Notes: a model not told the origin generated them from the letters alone. A stretch of DNA of 64,000 nucleotides from Microbacterium testaceum (GCF_006539145.1 NZ_BJML01000001.1:496001-560000), one strand, 5' to 3'; shown: positions 47,696-56,991, counted from the first letter of the stretch. Numbers and translations: made by a program.

Positions 47696-49675
47696 TCAGA
47701 GCGCGTGCGCGATCAGACGCTCCAAAGTCCGCATGCCGTCGCGCGACAGGATCGACTCGAGATGCCCCTGCACGCTCGCGAACGCGGGGCCGCGGAGGGC
47801 GTAGACGTCGCCGGTCTCGGGGTCGGCCGCGACCTCGGCCGGGATCTCGATGCGACCCTCCGGGACGGGGAGGGGAGCCCCCGTCGACTCCCCGCGCGCG
47901 GTGATCGACTCGACCACGATCCCGCGCTCGGTCGTCCCCGGCGCCACGCGCGCCGTGAACGTGTTGTAGAACCCGATCGAGGCGTCCTCGCCGAAGACGT
48001 CGACGCTCTTCTGCAGGCCCTGGTGCGGCTGCGCGAGAGGAGCGAGATCGATGCCGAGCTGGTCGGCGAGGATCTGGTGGCTCAGGCAGACCGCGAGAAG
48101 CGGAGCGTGGCGGAAGAGGCGGCGGGAGACGACGCGGCGCATCGCGGACATGCGCGGGCTGTCGTCGCGCGGGTCACCGGGGCCGGGGCCCGAGATCACG
48201 AGGTCGGCGGCATCGACCTCGTCGTTCGACGCCTGCGACCAGTGCACGATACGGGTGTCGAGTCCCAGGTGCCGCAGCTGGTGCGCGAGCATCGTCGTGA
48301 AGCGGTCCTCGGCATCCACCACGAGCGCCGTGCGGCCCGCGAAAGGGCCCGACCCGTCGGGGTCCTGCGGGTTCATCCAGAAGGGCGCCAAGCGATCGTT
48401 GCGGGATGCCAGCAGCTCGGCGATCGCGGGATCCTCGGCGAGCGGTCGGCGCGGGGCGGCGGGGGCGTCGGCATCCGCCCCCTCGGGGGCAACCGGTACG
48501 TCGCGCGGAATCGCGCCGATCGCGCCGAGCACGCCGGCGGCCTTGCCGTGGGTCTCGCCCACCTCGCCGTCGGGGTCGGAATGGCGCACGAGCGTCGCCC
48601 CGACCGGGACGCGCAGGCGCCCGTCGACGAGGTAGGCCGTGCGGATGAGGATCGGCGCGTCGAGGTCGTGCGTGGGCCCCTCGACCGAGCCGTTCGGGGT
48701 GAAGAGGGCCGCGACGCCGGAGTAATAGCCACGCGGAACGGTCTCGTGCCGGGCGATCACGGTGCACGCGTTCTGCATGGGGGAGCCGGTGACCGTCGGG
48801 GCGAACATCGTCTCACGGAGGATGTCGCGCGGGTCGAGGTCGCTCGAGCCGCGCAGCATGTACTCGGTGTGGGTGAGGCGCGACATCTCCTTGAGGTGGG
48901 GGCCGGTGATGCGGCCACCGTCGCTGCAGACTGCGCTCATCATCTTGAGCTCCTCGTCGACGACCATGAAGAGCTCCTCGGTCTCTTTGGTCGAGCGCAG
49001 GAACTCGGCGAGCGTTTCGGCCGTCGCCCCGCCCGCCGGGTGCCGGAAGGTTCCCGAGATGGGGTTCATCGTGACGACGCCGTCCTTCGCGCTGACGTGC
49101 GCCTCGGGGCTCGCGCCCACCGCGATGTGATCGTCGGTGACGACAGCGAACGTCCAGTACGCGCCCTTCTCTTGCTCGAGCAGCGCGCGGAACCACGTCA
49201 GAGCGGCGATCCGGGGGTCGACGTCGACGCCGGCGACGAAGTCGCGACGGATCACGAAGTTCGCCCCCTCGCCGCGGCCGATCTCGTCGGCGATCACGCG
49301 GCGCACGATGCGGGCGTAGTCCTCGTCGCTGATGTCGAAGCCGGCGTCCGCCAACGGCACGGGGGAGGAGGGGAGGGATGCCATGGCCTCGGCCCGCGGC
49401 AGGGACACGCGGTCGCCGATCACCAGACAGCGCAGCGGGGCCCCGTCGTCGTGGCAGACGAAGCCGCGCTCCCGCACCTGTCGGTACGGGACGAGCGCGA
49501 GCACCTCGCGGGCGACGCCGTCGGCATCCGTCAACGGGATGTCGGCGAGGAGCTCGACGTCGACGACGTCTCCGGTGAGGACCTCGACGGTCGCCCCGTC
49601 ACGGGCGATGAGGGCGAAGGGGGCGGAACCTGCGGCGAGGTCCGAGAGCAGGGGAGAGGGGTCGAGCCCGGTCAT
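47696..49675 (-). CDS. Fused anthranilate/ADIC synthase (TrpE-TrpG or PhzE type)
   Basis: Chorismate-using enzyme of 659 residues. The N-terminal ~420 residues are the chorismate-binding TrpE-like domain (GASPEAHVSAKDG, MNPISGTFRHP, VDEELKMMSAVC, GSPMQNAC). The rest is a class I glutamine amidotransferase (VISGPGPGDPRDDSPRM, nucleophile Cys in LAVCLSHQIL, His/Glu in VQGHLES). The CLSHQ form and overall layout resemble PhzE-type ADIC/anthranilate synthases, but the upstream tryptophan attenuator argues for anthranilate and tryptophan supply. The ATG at 49675 is preceded by GGAAAGA. Confidence 0.87.
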   Translation of the reverse strand: MTGLDPSPLLSDLAAGSAPFALIARDGATVEVLTGDVVDVELLADIPLTDADGVAREVLALVPYRQVRERGFVCHDDGAPLRCLVIGDRVSLPRAEAMASLPSSPVPLADAGFDISDEDYARIVRRVIADEIGRGEGANFVIRRDFVAGVDVDPRIAALTWFRALLEQEKGAYWTFAVVTDDHIAVGASPEAHVSAKDGVVTMNPISGTFRHPAGGATAETLAEFLRSTKETEELFMVVDEELKMMSAVCSDGGRITGPHLKEMSRLTHTEYMLRGSSDLDPRDILRETMFAPTVTGSPMQNACTVIARHETVPRGYYSGVAALFTPNGSVEGPTHDLDAPILIRTAYLVDGRLRVPVGATLVRHSDPDGEVGETHGKAAGVLGAIGAIPRDVPVAPEGADADAPAAPRRPLAEDPAIAELLASRNDRLAPFWMNPQDPDGSGPFAGRTALVVDAEDRFTTMLAHQLRHLGLDTRIVHWSQASNDEVDAADLVISGPGPGDPRDDSPRMSAMRRVVSRRLFRHAPLLAVCLSHQILADQLGIDLAPLAQPHQGLQKSVDVFGEDASIGFYNTFTARVAPGTTERGIVVESITARGESTGAPLPVPEGRIEIPAEVAADPETGDVYALRGPAFASVQGHLESILSRDGMRTLERLIAHAL

Positions 49676-49724
49676 CGAGATGTCTTTCCGTCTGTGCTGA
49701 GCGAGGTTCCGTCGCGGCCGCCGA

Positions 49725-49765
49725 AAACACGAAGACCGCCGGATTCCCCAGGGGGAGGGCGGTCT
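49725..49765 (-). terminator. Attenuator terminator of the anthranilate synthase gene
   Basis: On the minus strand AGACCGCC (49765-49758) pairs with GGCGGTCT (49740-49733), with inner pairing of CCCC/GGGG, followed by the T-rich TCGTGTTTT. This is the 3:4 hairpin of a transcription attenuator. Confidence 0.82.
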
Positions 49766-49797
49766 GTTGCATGCGTGCGCACCGCCTAAACGGTGGG
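49758..49797 (-). promoter_or_regulatory. Alternative antiterminator pairing of the tryptophan attenuator
   Basis: Segment 1 CCCACCG (49797-49791) directly follows the Trp codons and can pair with segment 2 GGCGGTG (49786-49780). Segment 2 can instead pair with segment 3 (ACCGCC within 49765-49758). A ribosome stalled at the Trp codons covers segment 1, frees 2 to pair with 3, and prevents the 3:4 terminator. Confidence 0.78.
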
Positions 49798-49821
49798 CCA
49801 CCAGGATGTGTGAGCGCGCAT
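49786..49821 (-). CDS. Tryptophan leader peptide MRAHTSWWPTV
   Basis: Eleven-codon reading frame with two adjacent Trp codons (W7-W8), which serves as a sensor and not as a protein. Ribosomes stall here when charged tRNA-Trp is short. The stop codon TAG lies at the edge of attenuator segment 2. The ATG is 7 bases after a TAGGTT hexamer (49829-49834, minus strand) and has no Shine-Dalgarno sequence, so the leader mRNA probably starts near the ATG itself. Confidence 0.85.
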   Translation of the reverse strand: MRAHTSWWPTV

Positions 49822-49884
49822 GGCGCCGAACCTACCACAGCAGCCTTTCGGCACCGGTTCAGGCGCCGTGCGGTGAGGGCGGCG

Positions 49885-49890
49885 TAGGCT
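49885..49890 (+). promoter_or_regulatory. Candidate -10 box of ispG
   Basis: TAGGCT ends 6 bases before the GTG of ispG, without a Shine-Dalgarno sequence. The divergent leader-peptide promoter lies in the same 75-base gap. Confidence 0.55.
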
Positions 49891-49896
49891 GAGCCC

Positions 49897-51048
49897 GTGC
49901 CTGCTGTGAACCTCGGAATGCCCCGCGTGCCGGAGACCCTCGCGCCCCGTCGCAAGACCCGCCAGATCCGGGTCGGCAAGGTGCTCGTCGGTGGCGACGC
50001 TCCCGTCAGCGTCCAGTCGATGACCACGACGCCCACCACCAACATCAACGCCACGCTGCAGCAGATCGCCGAGCTCACGGCATCCGGATGCGAGATCGTG
50101 CGCGTCGCCGTGCCGTCGCAGGACGACGCCGACGTGCTGCACATCATCGCGAAGAAGAGCCAGATCCCGGTCATCGCCGACATCCACTTCCAGCCGAAGT
50201 ACGTCTTCCAGGCGATCGACGCCGGGTGCGGCGCGGTGCGCGTGAACCCGGGCAACATCCGCAAGTTCGACGACCAGGTCGGCGCGATCGCCAAGGCCGC
50301 GAAAGACGCCGGCGTCTCGCTGCGCATCGGCGTCAACGCCGGATCGCTCGATCGCCGCCTGCTCGAGAAGTACGGCAAGGCCACCCCCGAAGCGCTCGTC
50401 GAGAGCGCCGTGTGGGAGGCCTCGCTGTTCGAGGAGCACGACTTCCACGACTTCAAGATCTCGGTCAAGCACAACGACCCGATCGTCATGGTGAAGGCTT
50501 ACCGTCTGCTCGCCGAGCGCGGCGACTGGCCCCTGCACCTCGGCGTCACCGAGGCGGGCCCCGCGTTCCAGGGGACGATCAAGAGCGCCACGGCGTTCGG
50601 CATCCTGCTCTCGGAGGGCATCGGCGACACGATCCGCGTCTCGCTGTCGGCGCCGCCCGCCGAAGAGGTCAAGGTCGGTCATCAGATCCTGCAGTCGCTG
50701 AACTTGCGCGAGCGCAAGCTCGAGATCGTCTCGTGCCCCTCGTGCGGCCGCGCGCAGGTCGACGTCTACACCCTCGCCGACGACGTCACCGAGGGCCTGA
50801 AGGACATGACCGTGCCGCTGCGCGTCGCCGTCATGGGCTGCGTCGTCAACGGACCCGGCGAGGCGCGCGATGCCGACCTGGGCGTGGCTTCCGGTAACGG
50901 CAAGGGGCAGATCTTTGTCAAGGGAGAGGTCGTCAAGACCGTGCCCGAGAGCGAGATCGTGGCCACCCTCATCGCCGAGGCCAACCGCCTCGCCGCCGAA
51001 ATGGGCCCCGACGCCGCCACCGGCACCGCGCAGGTCATCACGGCCTGA
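49897..51048 (+). CDS. ispG: 4-hydroxy-3-methylbut-2-enyl-diphosphate synthase
   Basis: Iron-sulfur enzyme of the MEP isoprenoid pathway that reduces and opens the cyclic diphosphate to HMBPP. The 383-residue protein starts [21 protein letters not shown] ([20 protein letters not shown]), has [21 protein letters not shown], and the cluster cysteines in [11 protein letters not shown] (two) and [18 protein letters not shown] (one). It acts later in the same pathway as Dxr, encoded 6.4 kb upstream. Confidence 0.97.
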   Translation: MPAVNLGMPRVPETLAPRRKTRQIRVGKVLVGGDAPVSVQSMTTTPTTNINATLQQIAELTASGCEIVRVAVPSQDDADVLHIIAKKSQIPVIADIHFQPKYVFQAIDAGCGAVRVNPGNIRKFDDQVGAIAKAAKDAGVSLRIGVNAGSLDRRLLEKYGKATPEALVESAVWEASLFEEHDFHDFKISVKHNDPIVMVKAYRLLAERGDWPLHLGVTEAGPAFQGTIKSATAFGILLSEGIGDTIRVSLSAPPAEEVKVGHQILQSLNLRERKLEIVSCPSCGRAQVDVYTLADDVTEGLKDMTVPLRVAVMGCVVNGPGEARDADLGVASGNGKGQIFVKGEVVKTVPESEIVATLIAEANRLAAEMGPDAATGTAQVITA

Positions 51049-51102
51049 GCCCCGCGCGTCGTCGCCGGCCTACCGGGCTCTCATCGCCTCCCCACAGCAT
51101 TC

Positions 51103-51135
51103 GTTCACCTGGGTGACACCGGCCGTTCGACATCT
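51103..51135 (+). promoter_or_regulatory. PHO-box-like direct repeats upstream of the PAP2 phosphatase gene
   Basis: GTTCACC (51103-51109), TGACACC (51114-51120) and GTTCGAC (51125-51131) follow each other at an exact 11-base step, the layout of actinobacterial PhoP-binding repeat units (consensus GTTCACC). Only the first is a perfect match. Placed 128-160 bases before a secreted phosphatase gene, this suggests phosphate-starvation control. Confidence 0.4.
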
Positions 51136-51262
51136 CGGCGACGGCCGAATCACCGGTGCTCACGGAGCAGGCCTACCGTCTGATCCGGTCGCGGCGAGCG
51201 TCGCGGCCGATCCCATCGGACGGTCGGAGAGGAGACGCCGCGCACCCCGCGGCACATCACTC

Positions 51263-53011
51263 ATGGAATCACGCACCCTCAGGCTCCATGCGGCGTGGCG
51301 CATCGCCATCGCCGGCGCGCTCGTCGTCACCGGCGCCGCGGCGCCGCTCTCGGCGAATGCAGCGAGCTACCCCAGCGACAGCGCCAAGCCCGATCTCGTC
51401 ACGCTGCTCAGCGGCTACCGCGACTTCTGGACGCCCAGCGGCAAGGGCGATTTCAGCGGCACCGTGGTGAATCCGACGGTGCTGGCCTACAACGACCGGC
51501 TGACGGTGTGGATCAACAACAACGCCACCGCCGCGCAGCAGTTCCGCGCGCTGCAGGACTCCGAGTACAACAACAGCGCCAAGACCGCTTACGACCAGTC
51601 CTTCACCGTCTCGGGCGGTCTCGGCTCGTCGCTCAGCGCGATCTACGTCAAGGGTCTCAACTCGGGTGCCCTGCCCCTGACACAGGCGCTCATCAACAGC
51701 TCGAACGGATCGTCGGGCGCCTACGTGTCCACGAGCACGGCCAAGAACACGTTCAGCTACGCGCGCCCCTTCGTCAAGACCGACCCGAACGCGACCGCCG
51801 TCTCGGGCGACGACTCCGCGTGCGCGCCCAGCGTGAACAACGCCTCGTCGCTGAAGAGCATGCGCCAGGGAACGTCCTGGGCCGACGCGGACGGCATCCT
51901 GCTCATCACCCGTGTCGCACCGGTCACCGACACCACGCACCAGTTCTCTCCCAGCGACGTGCCCCTCGACGCCGCGTACGGTCAGCCGGGCATCTGCAAG
52001 GGTGGCTCGTTCCCGTCCGGCCACACGACCACGGCCTACCAGGCCGGCATCACCCTCGCGACCCTCGTGCCCGAGCTGGGGCCGGAGGTGCTCGCGCGGG
52101 CGTCCGAGAACGGCAACAACCGCATCGTTCTCGGTGTGCACTACCCGCTCGACATCGTCGGAGGCCGCATCGACGGCGAGGCCGCCCTCGCCGCCCGCTG
52201 GTCGGACGACGCCTACCGCGCCGGCGTGCTACAGCCCGCCCGCCAGGAGCTGACGACGTACCTGCAGCAGCAGTGCGGAGGCACCCTCGCCGCGTGCATC
52301 GCCGCCGAGGCGCCGTACCAGAACGACCCCTACGGCGGGAAGGCCATGCCCGGCGGAACGGCGCAGAAGGTCACCGACCGCGCCTCGGCCGTGTCGGTGT
52401 ACACCGAACGCCTCACCTACGGCTTCGCCCGCACAGGCACCGCCGGTCAGCCGGCGGCCGTGCCGGCAGGCGCGTCGAACCTGCTGCTGACCGCGTTCCC
52501 GCAGCTGACCGACGCGCAGCGCACGTCGATCCTCGCGCAGACCCAGATCGACTCGGGCTATCCGCTCGACCAGACGTCCGGCGGCAACGGATCGTGGCAG
52601 CGTCTCAACCTCGCCGCCGCGATGTCGGCAAAGGTGCAGGTCAACGCCGACTCCACCGTCTCGGTGCTCGGCGTCGGCGGCACGGCCCAGGTGCTCCCCG
52701 CGCCGACCGGCACGACGCCCGCGCTGACCGCCCCGAACGGCACGACCGTCGCCGCCGGCGGCCAGCTGCAGATCGCGGGCTCGGGATTCGCCGCCGGTCA
52801 GAAGCTCACGGTGCAGCTGCACAGCGATCCGGTGACGATCGCGACCGTCACCGCCGATGCGAACGGCGCTTTCGCCGCGACCGTCACGATCCCCGCCTCG
52901 ACCCCGGCCGGTGCGCACACGATCACGCTCCTGGATGCCACGGGCGCCGTCGTCGCGGGACCGCTCGCGGTCACGGTCACCGGCATGCGCCTGCCCCTGG
53001 TGAGCGGATGA
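51263..53011 (+). CDS. Secreted PAP2-family (class A-type acid) phosphatase
   Basis: A 582-residue exported phosphatase. A signal peptide covers about residues 1-34 (ending LSANAAS). The three PAP2 motifs are present: KNTFSYARP (KX6RP), FPSGHTTTAYQ (PSGH with the catalytic His) and RIVLGVHYPLDIVGG (RX5HX3D with the nucleophilic His). A helical C-terminal part follows, and residues ~495-580 form an Ig-like domain (VAAGGQLQIAGSGFAAGQKLTV). It probably frees phosphate from external substrates. The ATG at 51263 starts the signal peptide; the frame is open upstream. Its stop overlaps the next ATG. Confidence 0.9.
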   Translation: MESRTLRLHAAWRIAIAGALVVTGAAAPLSANAASYPSDSAKPDLVTLLSGYRDFWTPSGKGDFSGTVVNPTVLAYNDRLTVWINNNATAAQQFRALQDSEYNNSAKTAYDQSFTVSGGLGSSLSAIYVKGLNSGALPLTQALINSSNGSSGAYVSTSTAKNTFSYARPFVKTDPNATAVSGDDSACAPSVNNASSLKSMRQGTSWADADGILLITRVAPVTDTTHQFSPSDVPLDAAYGQPGICKGGSFPSGHTTTAYQAGITLATLVPELGPEVLARASENGNNRIVLGVHYPLDIVGGRIDGEAALAARWSDDAYRAGVLQPARQELTTYLQQQCGGTLAACIAAEAPYQNDPYGGKAMPGGTAQKVTDRASAVSVYTERLTYGFARTGTAGQPAAVPAGASNLLLTAFPQLTDAQRTSILAQTQIDSGYPLDQTSGGNGSWQRLNLAAAMSAKVQVNADSTVSVLGVGGTAQVLPAPTGTTPALTAPNGTTVAAGGQLQIAGSGFAAGQKLTVQLHSDPVTIATVTADANGAFAATVTIPASTPAGAHTITLLDATGAVVAGPLAVTVTGMRLPLVSG

Positions 53012-53937
53012 CGACGAGCCCCGCTCGTCGGCGCCTGGCGCTCATCACGATCACCGCGACGGCGGCTGCGGCCGTCGTCGCGGTGATCGCCGCGTGGGCG
53101 CTGGCTCCCGTCGCCCCCGCGGTCCCGGCAGCCGATCCCACGCCCTCGTCGTCCCCGACGCCCGCGACCGCCGCGTCGCCCCGTCCGGTTCCCGCGGTCG
53201 ACGCCGGCGCGCTGTCGGCGTTGCCCGAGGCGCGCTACGACGCGGTGATCGGAGGGCTCCTCGTCGCCGACACGGCCCTGCCCGCGCACGCCGACGTGTA
53301 CTCGACGGCATCCGATCTGCCCCTCTTCGGCGACGCCGACGACACGGGACGCGCGGGTGGCAGCGGCGGTCCCGTCGCGCGTCTGGCCGCGCACGACTTC
53401 TTGGGCGAGGCCACCCCCGTCGTCGTGGTCCGCACCGAGGGGCCGTGGGCGCTCGTGCTGACGCCCGCCCGCCGCACGCTCCCGTCGGCCGCGCCGGCGG
53501 GTCAGCCCGCGGCGGCGCAGACCGCGGCCTGGGCCCCGCTGTCGTCGCTGGCGAAGACGACCGGCCCGACGTCGCGCGTCGAGGTGTCGGTGGCGCAGCG
53601 GTCCGTGTCGATCGTCGCCCTCGACGGCACCGTGCAGGCGACGTTCCCCGCCGCCGTCGGTGCCGACGGCACGCCCACGCCGACCGGCGTCATCGGCTAC
53701 CTCGAGGCGCGATACGTCGACCCGTCGCAGGGGACCGGTGATCACCCCATCCACCTGACGTCGTTGCACTCCGCCGCTGCCGACGAGCCCTTCGGCGGTC
53801 ACGACGGGGGACTCATCGGCATCCACTACGCGGACCAGCGCGACGGGGCGATCTCGCACGGTTGCGTGCGGATCGGCGCCGACGCGGTCGCGGCGCTCGC
53901 CGCGCTCCCGCTCGGCACGCTCGTGGTGCTGCGCTGA
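53008..53937 (+). CDS. L,D-transpeptidase (YkuD family)
   Basis: A 309-residue exported enzyme with one N-terminal membrane/signal segment (about 10-32), a Pro/Ser/Thr linker and a C-terminal YkuD domain with the active-site pattern IHYADQRDGAISHGCVRI (Cys at about 286). Such enzymes form 3-3 peptidoglycan crosslinks or attach proteins. The domain begins VEVSVAQRSVSIVALDG and includes PTPTGVIGYLEARY. The ATG overlaps the stop of the PAP2 gene (ATGA), so both proteins are translated from one message, an unusual pairing. Confidence 0.9.
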   Translation: MTTSPARRRLALITITATAAAAVVAVIAAWALAPVAPAVPAADPTPSSSPTPATAASPRPVPAVDAGALSALPEARYDAVIGGLLVADTALPAHADVYSTASDLPLFGDADDTGRAGGSGGPVARLAAHDFLGEATPVVVVRTEGPWALVLTPARRTLPSAAPAGQPAAAQTAAWAPLSSLAKTTGPTSRVEVSVAQRSVSIVALDGTVQATFPAAVGADGTPTPTGVIGYLEARYVDPSQGTGDHPIHLTSLHSAAADEPFGGHDGGLIGIHYADQRDGAISHGCVRIGADAVAALAALPLGTLVVLR

Positions 53938-54024
53938 CGCCCACACCCGAAGGGTGACGACCCCCAGCGCGCAGGCCCAGCCGGGCACGGGGCGCCTCTG
54001 GGCATCCGGTAGCCTCGGGGGCCT

Positions 54025-55209
54025 ATGGCCGACACCTCGCCGCCCTCCCTCGCCCGCCCGCTGGTCGCCGGGGTCGTCACCGCCCTCGTCGGGTTCACCA
54101 GCACCTTCGCCGTCGTGCTCACGGGCCTGCGTGCCGTGGGGGCGACTCCCGCTCAAGCGGCCAGTGGCCTGCTCGCGATCACCCTCGTCGTCGGCATCGG
54201 CTGCATCGTTCTCGCCGGGCGCTACCGCATTCCGATCACCGTCGCCTGGTCGACCCCCGGCGTCGCGCTTCTGGCGGCCACCGGTGCCGTCGACGGCGGG
54301 TGGCCGGCGGTGGTCGGCGGCTTCCTCGTCTCCGCCGCGTTGATCCTCTGCACGGCGCTGTTCCCCCCGCTCGGCGCCCTCATCGCGCGGATCCCGGCCT
54401 CGATCGCGCAGGCGATGCTCGCCGGTGTCCTGCTGCCGCTGTGTGTGGCGCCGTTCGTCGGTCTCGTGAACGACCCCTGGGGTGTGGCACCCGTGCTGCT
54501 CGTGTGGCTCGTGGCATCCCGGTTTCTTCCCCGCTGGGCTGTGCCGCTCGCCTTCGTCGCGGCGATCGCGGTGGTCGCGGTGGAGCTGGCCCGAACGGGA
54601 GTGGACGCGGATGCCGCGACCCTGATGCCGCGCCTGGAGTTCACGGCTCCCTCTCTCACGGTCGGTGCGGTCGTGGGCATCGCGGTGCCGCTGTTCGTGG
54701 TGACGATGGCATCGCAGAACGTGCCCGGAGTCGCGGTGATGCGCAGCCTGGGCTACACGATCCCGTGGCGCCCCGCGATGCTCGTCACCGGTCTCGGCTC
54801 GGCTGCCGCGGCCGGGTTCGGCGGCCACGCGATGAACCTCGGCGCGATCAGCGCGGCGATCGCGGCCGGCCCCGACTCGCACCCCGACTCGAAGAAGCGG
54901 TGGGTCGCGGGGGTGTCGGCCGGGGGCACCTATCTCGTCCTCGGCGCCCTGTCGGCGGCGTTCGCGGCCATCGTGCTGCTGGCGCCGGCGGGCGTCATCC
55001 CGGCGGTCGCGGGTGTGGCGCTGTTCGGCGCCTTCGGTTCGGCGATCCAGCAGGCGATCGACGACCCCGGCGAGCGGGTGCCCGCGGTGGTCACGTTCCT
55101 CGTCGCGGCGTCCGGGATCGCGGTGTTCGGGGTGAGCGCGGCGTTCTGGGCCCTGGTCGCGGGGCTCGTGGTGCGCGCGGTGCTGCACGTGGGCCGCCGG
55201 GCGGCCTGA
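54025..55209 (+). CDS. benE: Benzoate/H+ symporter BenE family
   Basis: Membrane transporter of 394 residues with about 12 hydrophobic helices, matching the BenE family: GFTSTFAVVLTGLRAVGATPAQAASGL, VAWSTPGVALLA, the MASQNVPGVAVMRSLGY stretch and GGHAMNLGAISAAI. In Acinetobacter the relative imports benzoate with protons. No aromatic-degradation genes lie nearby, so the substrate here is uncertain. A TAGCCT hexamer (54010-54015) ends 9 bases before the ATG. Confidence 0.92.
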   Translation: MADTSPPSLARPLVAGVVTALVGFTSTFAVVLTGLRAVGATPAQAASGLLAITLVVGIGCIVLAGRYRIPITVAWSTPGVALLAATGAVDGGWPAVVGGFLVSAALILCTALFPPLGALIARIPASIAQAMLAGVLLPLCVAPFVGLVNDPWGVAPVLLVWLVASRFLPRWAVPLAFVAAIAVVAVELARTGVDADAATLMPRLEFTAPSLTVGAVVGIAVPLFVVTMASQNVPGVAVMRSLGYTIPWRPAMLVTGLGSAAAAGFGGHAMNLGAISAAIAAGPDSHPDSKKRWVAGVSAGGTYLVLGALSAAFAAIVLLAPAGVIPAVAGVALFGAFGSAIQQAIDDPGERVPAVVTFLVAASGIAVFGVSAAFWALVAGLVVRAVLHVGRRAA

Positions 55210-55303
55210 GCCCCCAGCCTGACGACGGTCGCGTCGCCGTACGGCACGAACCTCGTGGACCGTCACCGTTTCGTTATCGATCTCGTCGCCGGAAAGGGAA
55301 CCG

Positions 55304-55861
55304 ATGGCGCCCCCGCGGACATTACCGAGTGTGGATGAAGACGACGCCGGGCTGTGGGACCGGGTACGCCAAGGCGACGAGCTCGCGCTCGCCGCGCTGT
55401 TCGATCGGCACGAGACGCGGCTGTTCCGCCATGCGACTCGGCTGCTGACCCATCGGGAGGATGCGAAGGATGCCGTGACCGTGGCCTTCTTCGAGCTGTG
55501 GCGCAAACGCGCCTCGGTGCGTCTGGTCGATGGGTCTCCGCTGCCGTGGCTGCTGACGACGGTGGCGCACAGTGCCCGGAACCTGGAGCGGTCGAGCAGG
55601 CGCTATCGCGCCCTGCTGGACCGGGCCCCCGTCGCCGAGCACGTGTCGACCGACGCGCCGGACGACAGCGGGGTGCTCTCGGCGCTGAAGCGTCTGCCCG
55701 AACGTGAGCAGGCGGTGGTGGTGCTGTCGGTGCTCGAGGGATATGCCGAGCGCGAGATCGCTCAAGCCCTCGGCATCCCGGCCGGAACGGTCAAATCGCG
55801 GCTCGCCCGCGCCAAAGCGAAATTGCGCGACGAGCTCGCGCTGGAAGGGGCACGGGCATGA
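55304..55861 (+). CDS. ECF-type RNA polymerase sigma factor
   Basis: A 185-residue sigma-70-family protein with only regions 2 (about 25-90; LFDRHETRLFRHATRLLTHREDAKDAVTVAFFELWRKR) and 4 (about 120-175; LKRLPEREQAVVVLSVLEGYAEREIAQALGIPAGTVKSRLARAKAKL). It directs polymerase to a special gene set. Its stop overlaps the start of the next gene (ATGA), which encodes a membrane-anchored protein and may hold the sigma factor inactive, as is common for ECF factors. Confidence 0.92.
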   Translation: MAPPRTLPSVDEDDAGLWDRVRQGDELALAALFDRHETRLFRHATRLLTHREDAKDAVTVAFFELWRKRASVRLVDGSPLPWLLTTVAHSARNLERSSRRYRALLDRAPVAEHVSTDAPDDSGVLSALKRLPEREQAVVVLSVLEGYAEREIAQALGIPAGTVKSRLARAKAKLRDELALEGARA

Positions 55862-56991
55862 ACGACGAACTGACGCCCTCCGAGCGCGCGGCCCTGCGCG
55901 CCCGCATCGTGGGCGGCGCCCACGGCATCAAGCCCGTCGGGGCGCACCGCAACGCGTGGATCGCGGGCTCCGTGGCCGCGGCGATGGTGGTCGCGATCGC
56001 CGGGGGAGTGGCGGTGACCTCGACGCTCAGCGCGCCCGAGATCGCGACGACGCCGTCGCCGAGTCCGACTGTGACGGCGGCGCCCGTGCCTGTGCCGACC
56101 CCGACGGCGACGCCGACGCAGGAGCCGGTGGTGCTCCCGCGGGGGTCCGCGCCGTTCGATGGGGCGTGCGACAACGTGATCGACGGAGCCGACCTCGACG
56201 CTGCCGCCGGCATGAAGATGGGGAGGGTCGGGCCGGACTGGATCGACAGCGCCGCCACCGTTCGCGGTGGCATCGAGTGCCTCTGGTACTCCTCCGAGGA
56301 GTACTCTGCGGCCTTCGTCGAGGTGGGTGTCTTCCCCGACGGGCAGCAGCCGACGAACCCGGCGTTGGTCCAAGACCCGGGGTGCCGCGACAACTACGGC
56401 AGGTTGCTCTGCACCCGGCAGGGCGCCGCCGACGGTATGAACGCGTGGGTACGCATCAGTAGCGTTCGGGGGGACGTCGTCTCGGCGGGTGCGGACCGTG
56501 TGCTCGATGCCGTGCTCTCGCGGATCAGCCGGTATCCGGTCGGCGTGGCGGCAACGGCGCTTCCGACCTGGTGGTCTGCGCCGGACTGTGCGCGGGTGGC
56601 AGAGGTCATCGACGCCGAGAGCTTGTCACTTCCTGATGTGACCGTCGAGAAGGTCGACGCGACCTCTGGGCGCGACGGGGCGTGCCGGGTCGCCGCTCCC
56701 TCAGAGGACATCTACGCGTCGTGGAGCGCGACGGTGTCCGTCATCGCGGGCGGTGCGGTGAACGTTCCGAGCATCGCGGCGGCGGGAGGGCAGAGGACGG
56801 ATGTCGCCGGGGCGGCGGAGGCCTACTGGGTTTCGTGGCACGACGGGATCGACGGGGGCGGGAGCGAGGTCCTCGCCGTGAGCGACGGTGAGAACCTGCT
56901 CCTCGTGGACGTTCCCTTCAACCTCCTGCCCGCCGGTGGCGACCTGCCCCGCGCGACGACCATCGCGCAGAAGGTCCTCCCCCTCCTGTGA
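55858..56991 (+). CDS. Membrane-anchored protein co-encoded with the sigma factor (candidate anti-sigma factor)
   Basis: A 377-residue protein of unknown family. About 38 cytoplasmic residues ([25 protein letters not shown]) precede one membrane helix (about 39-60), a Pro/Thr linker ([21 protein letters not shown]) and an exported region of about 280 residues with six or more cysteines that could form disulfides. The short N-terminus has no zinc-binding HX3CX2C motif. Translational coupling to the sigma gene is the only reason to suspect an anti-sigma role. Confidence 0.75.
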   Translation: MNDELTPSERAALRARIVGGAHGIKPVGAHRNAWIAGSVAAAMVVAIAGGVAVTSTLSAPEIATTPSPSPTVTAAPVPVPTPTATPTQEPVVLPRGSAPFDGACDNVIDGADLDAAAGMKMGRVGPDWIDSAATVRGGIECLWYSSEEYSAAFVEVGVFPDGQQPTNPALVQDPGCRDNYGRLLCTRQGAADGMNAWVRISSVRGDVVSAGADRVLDAVLSRISRYPVGVAATALPTWWSAPDCARVAEVIDAESLSLPDVTVEKVDATSGRDGACRVAAPSEDIYASWSATVSVIAGGAVNVPSIAAAGGQRTDVAGAAEAYWVSWHDGIDGGGSEVLAVSDGENLLLVDVPFNLLPAGGDLPRATTIAQKVLPLL

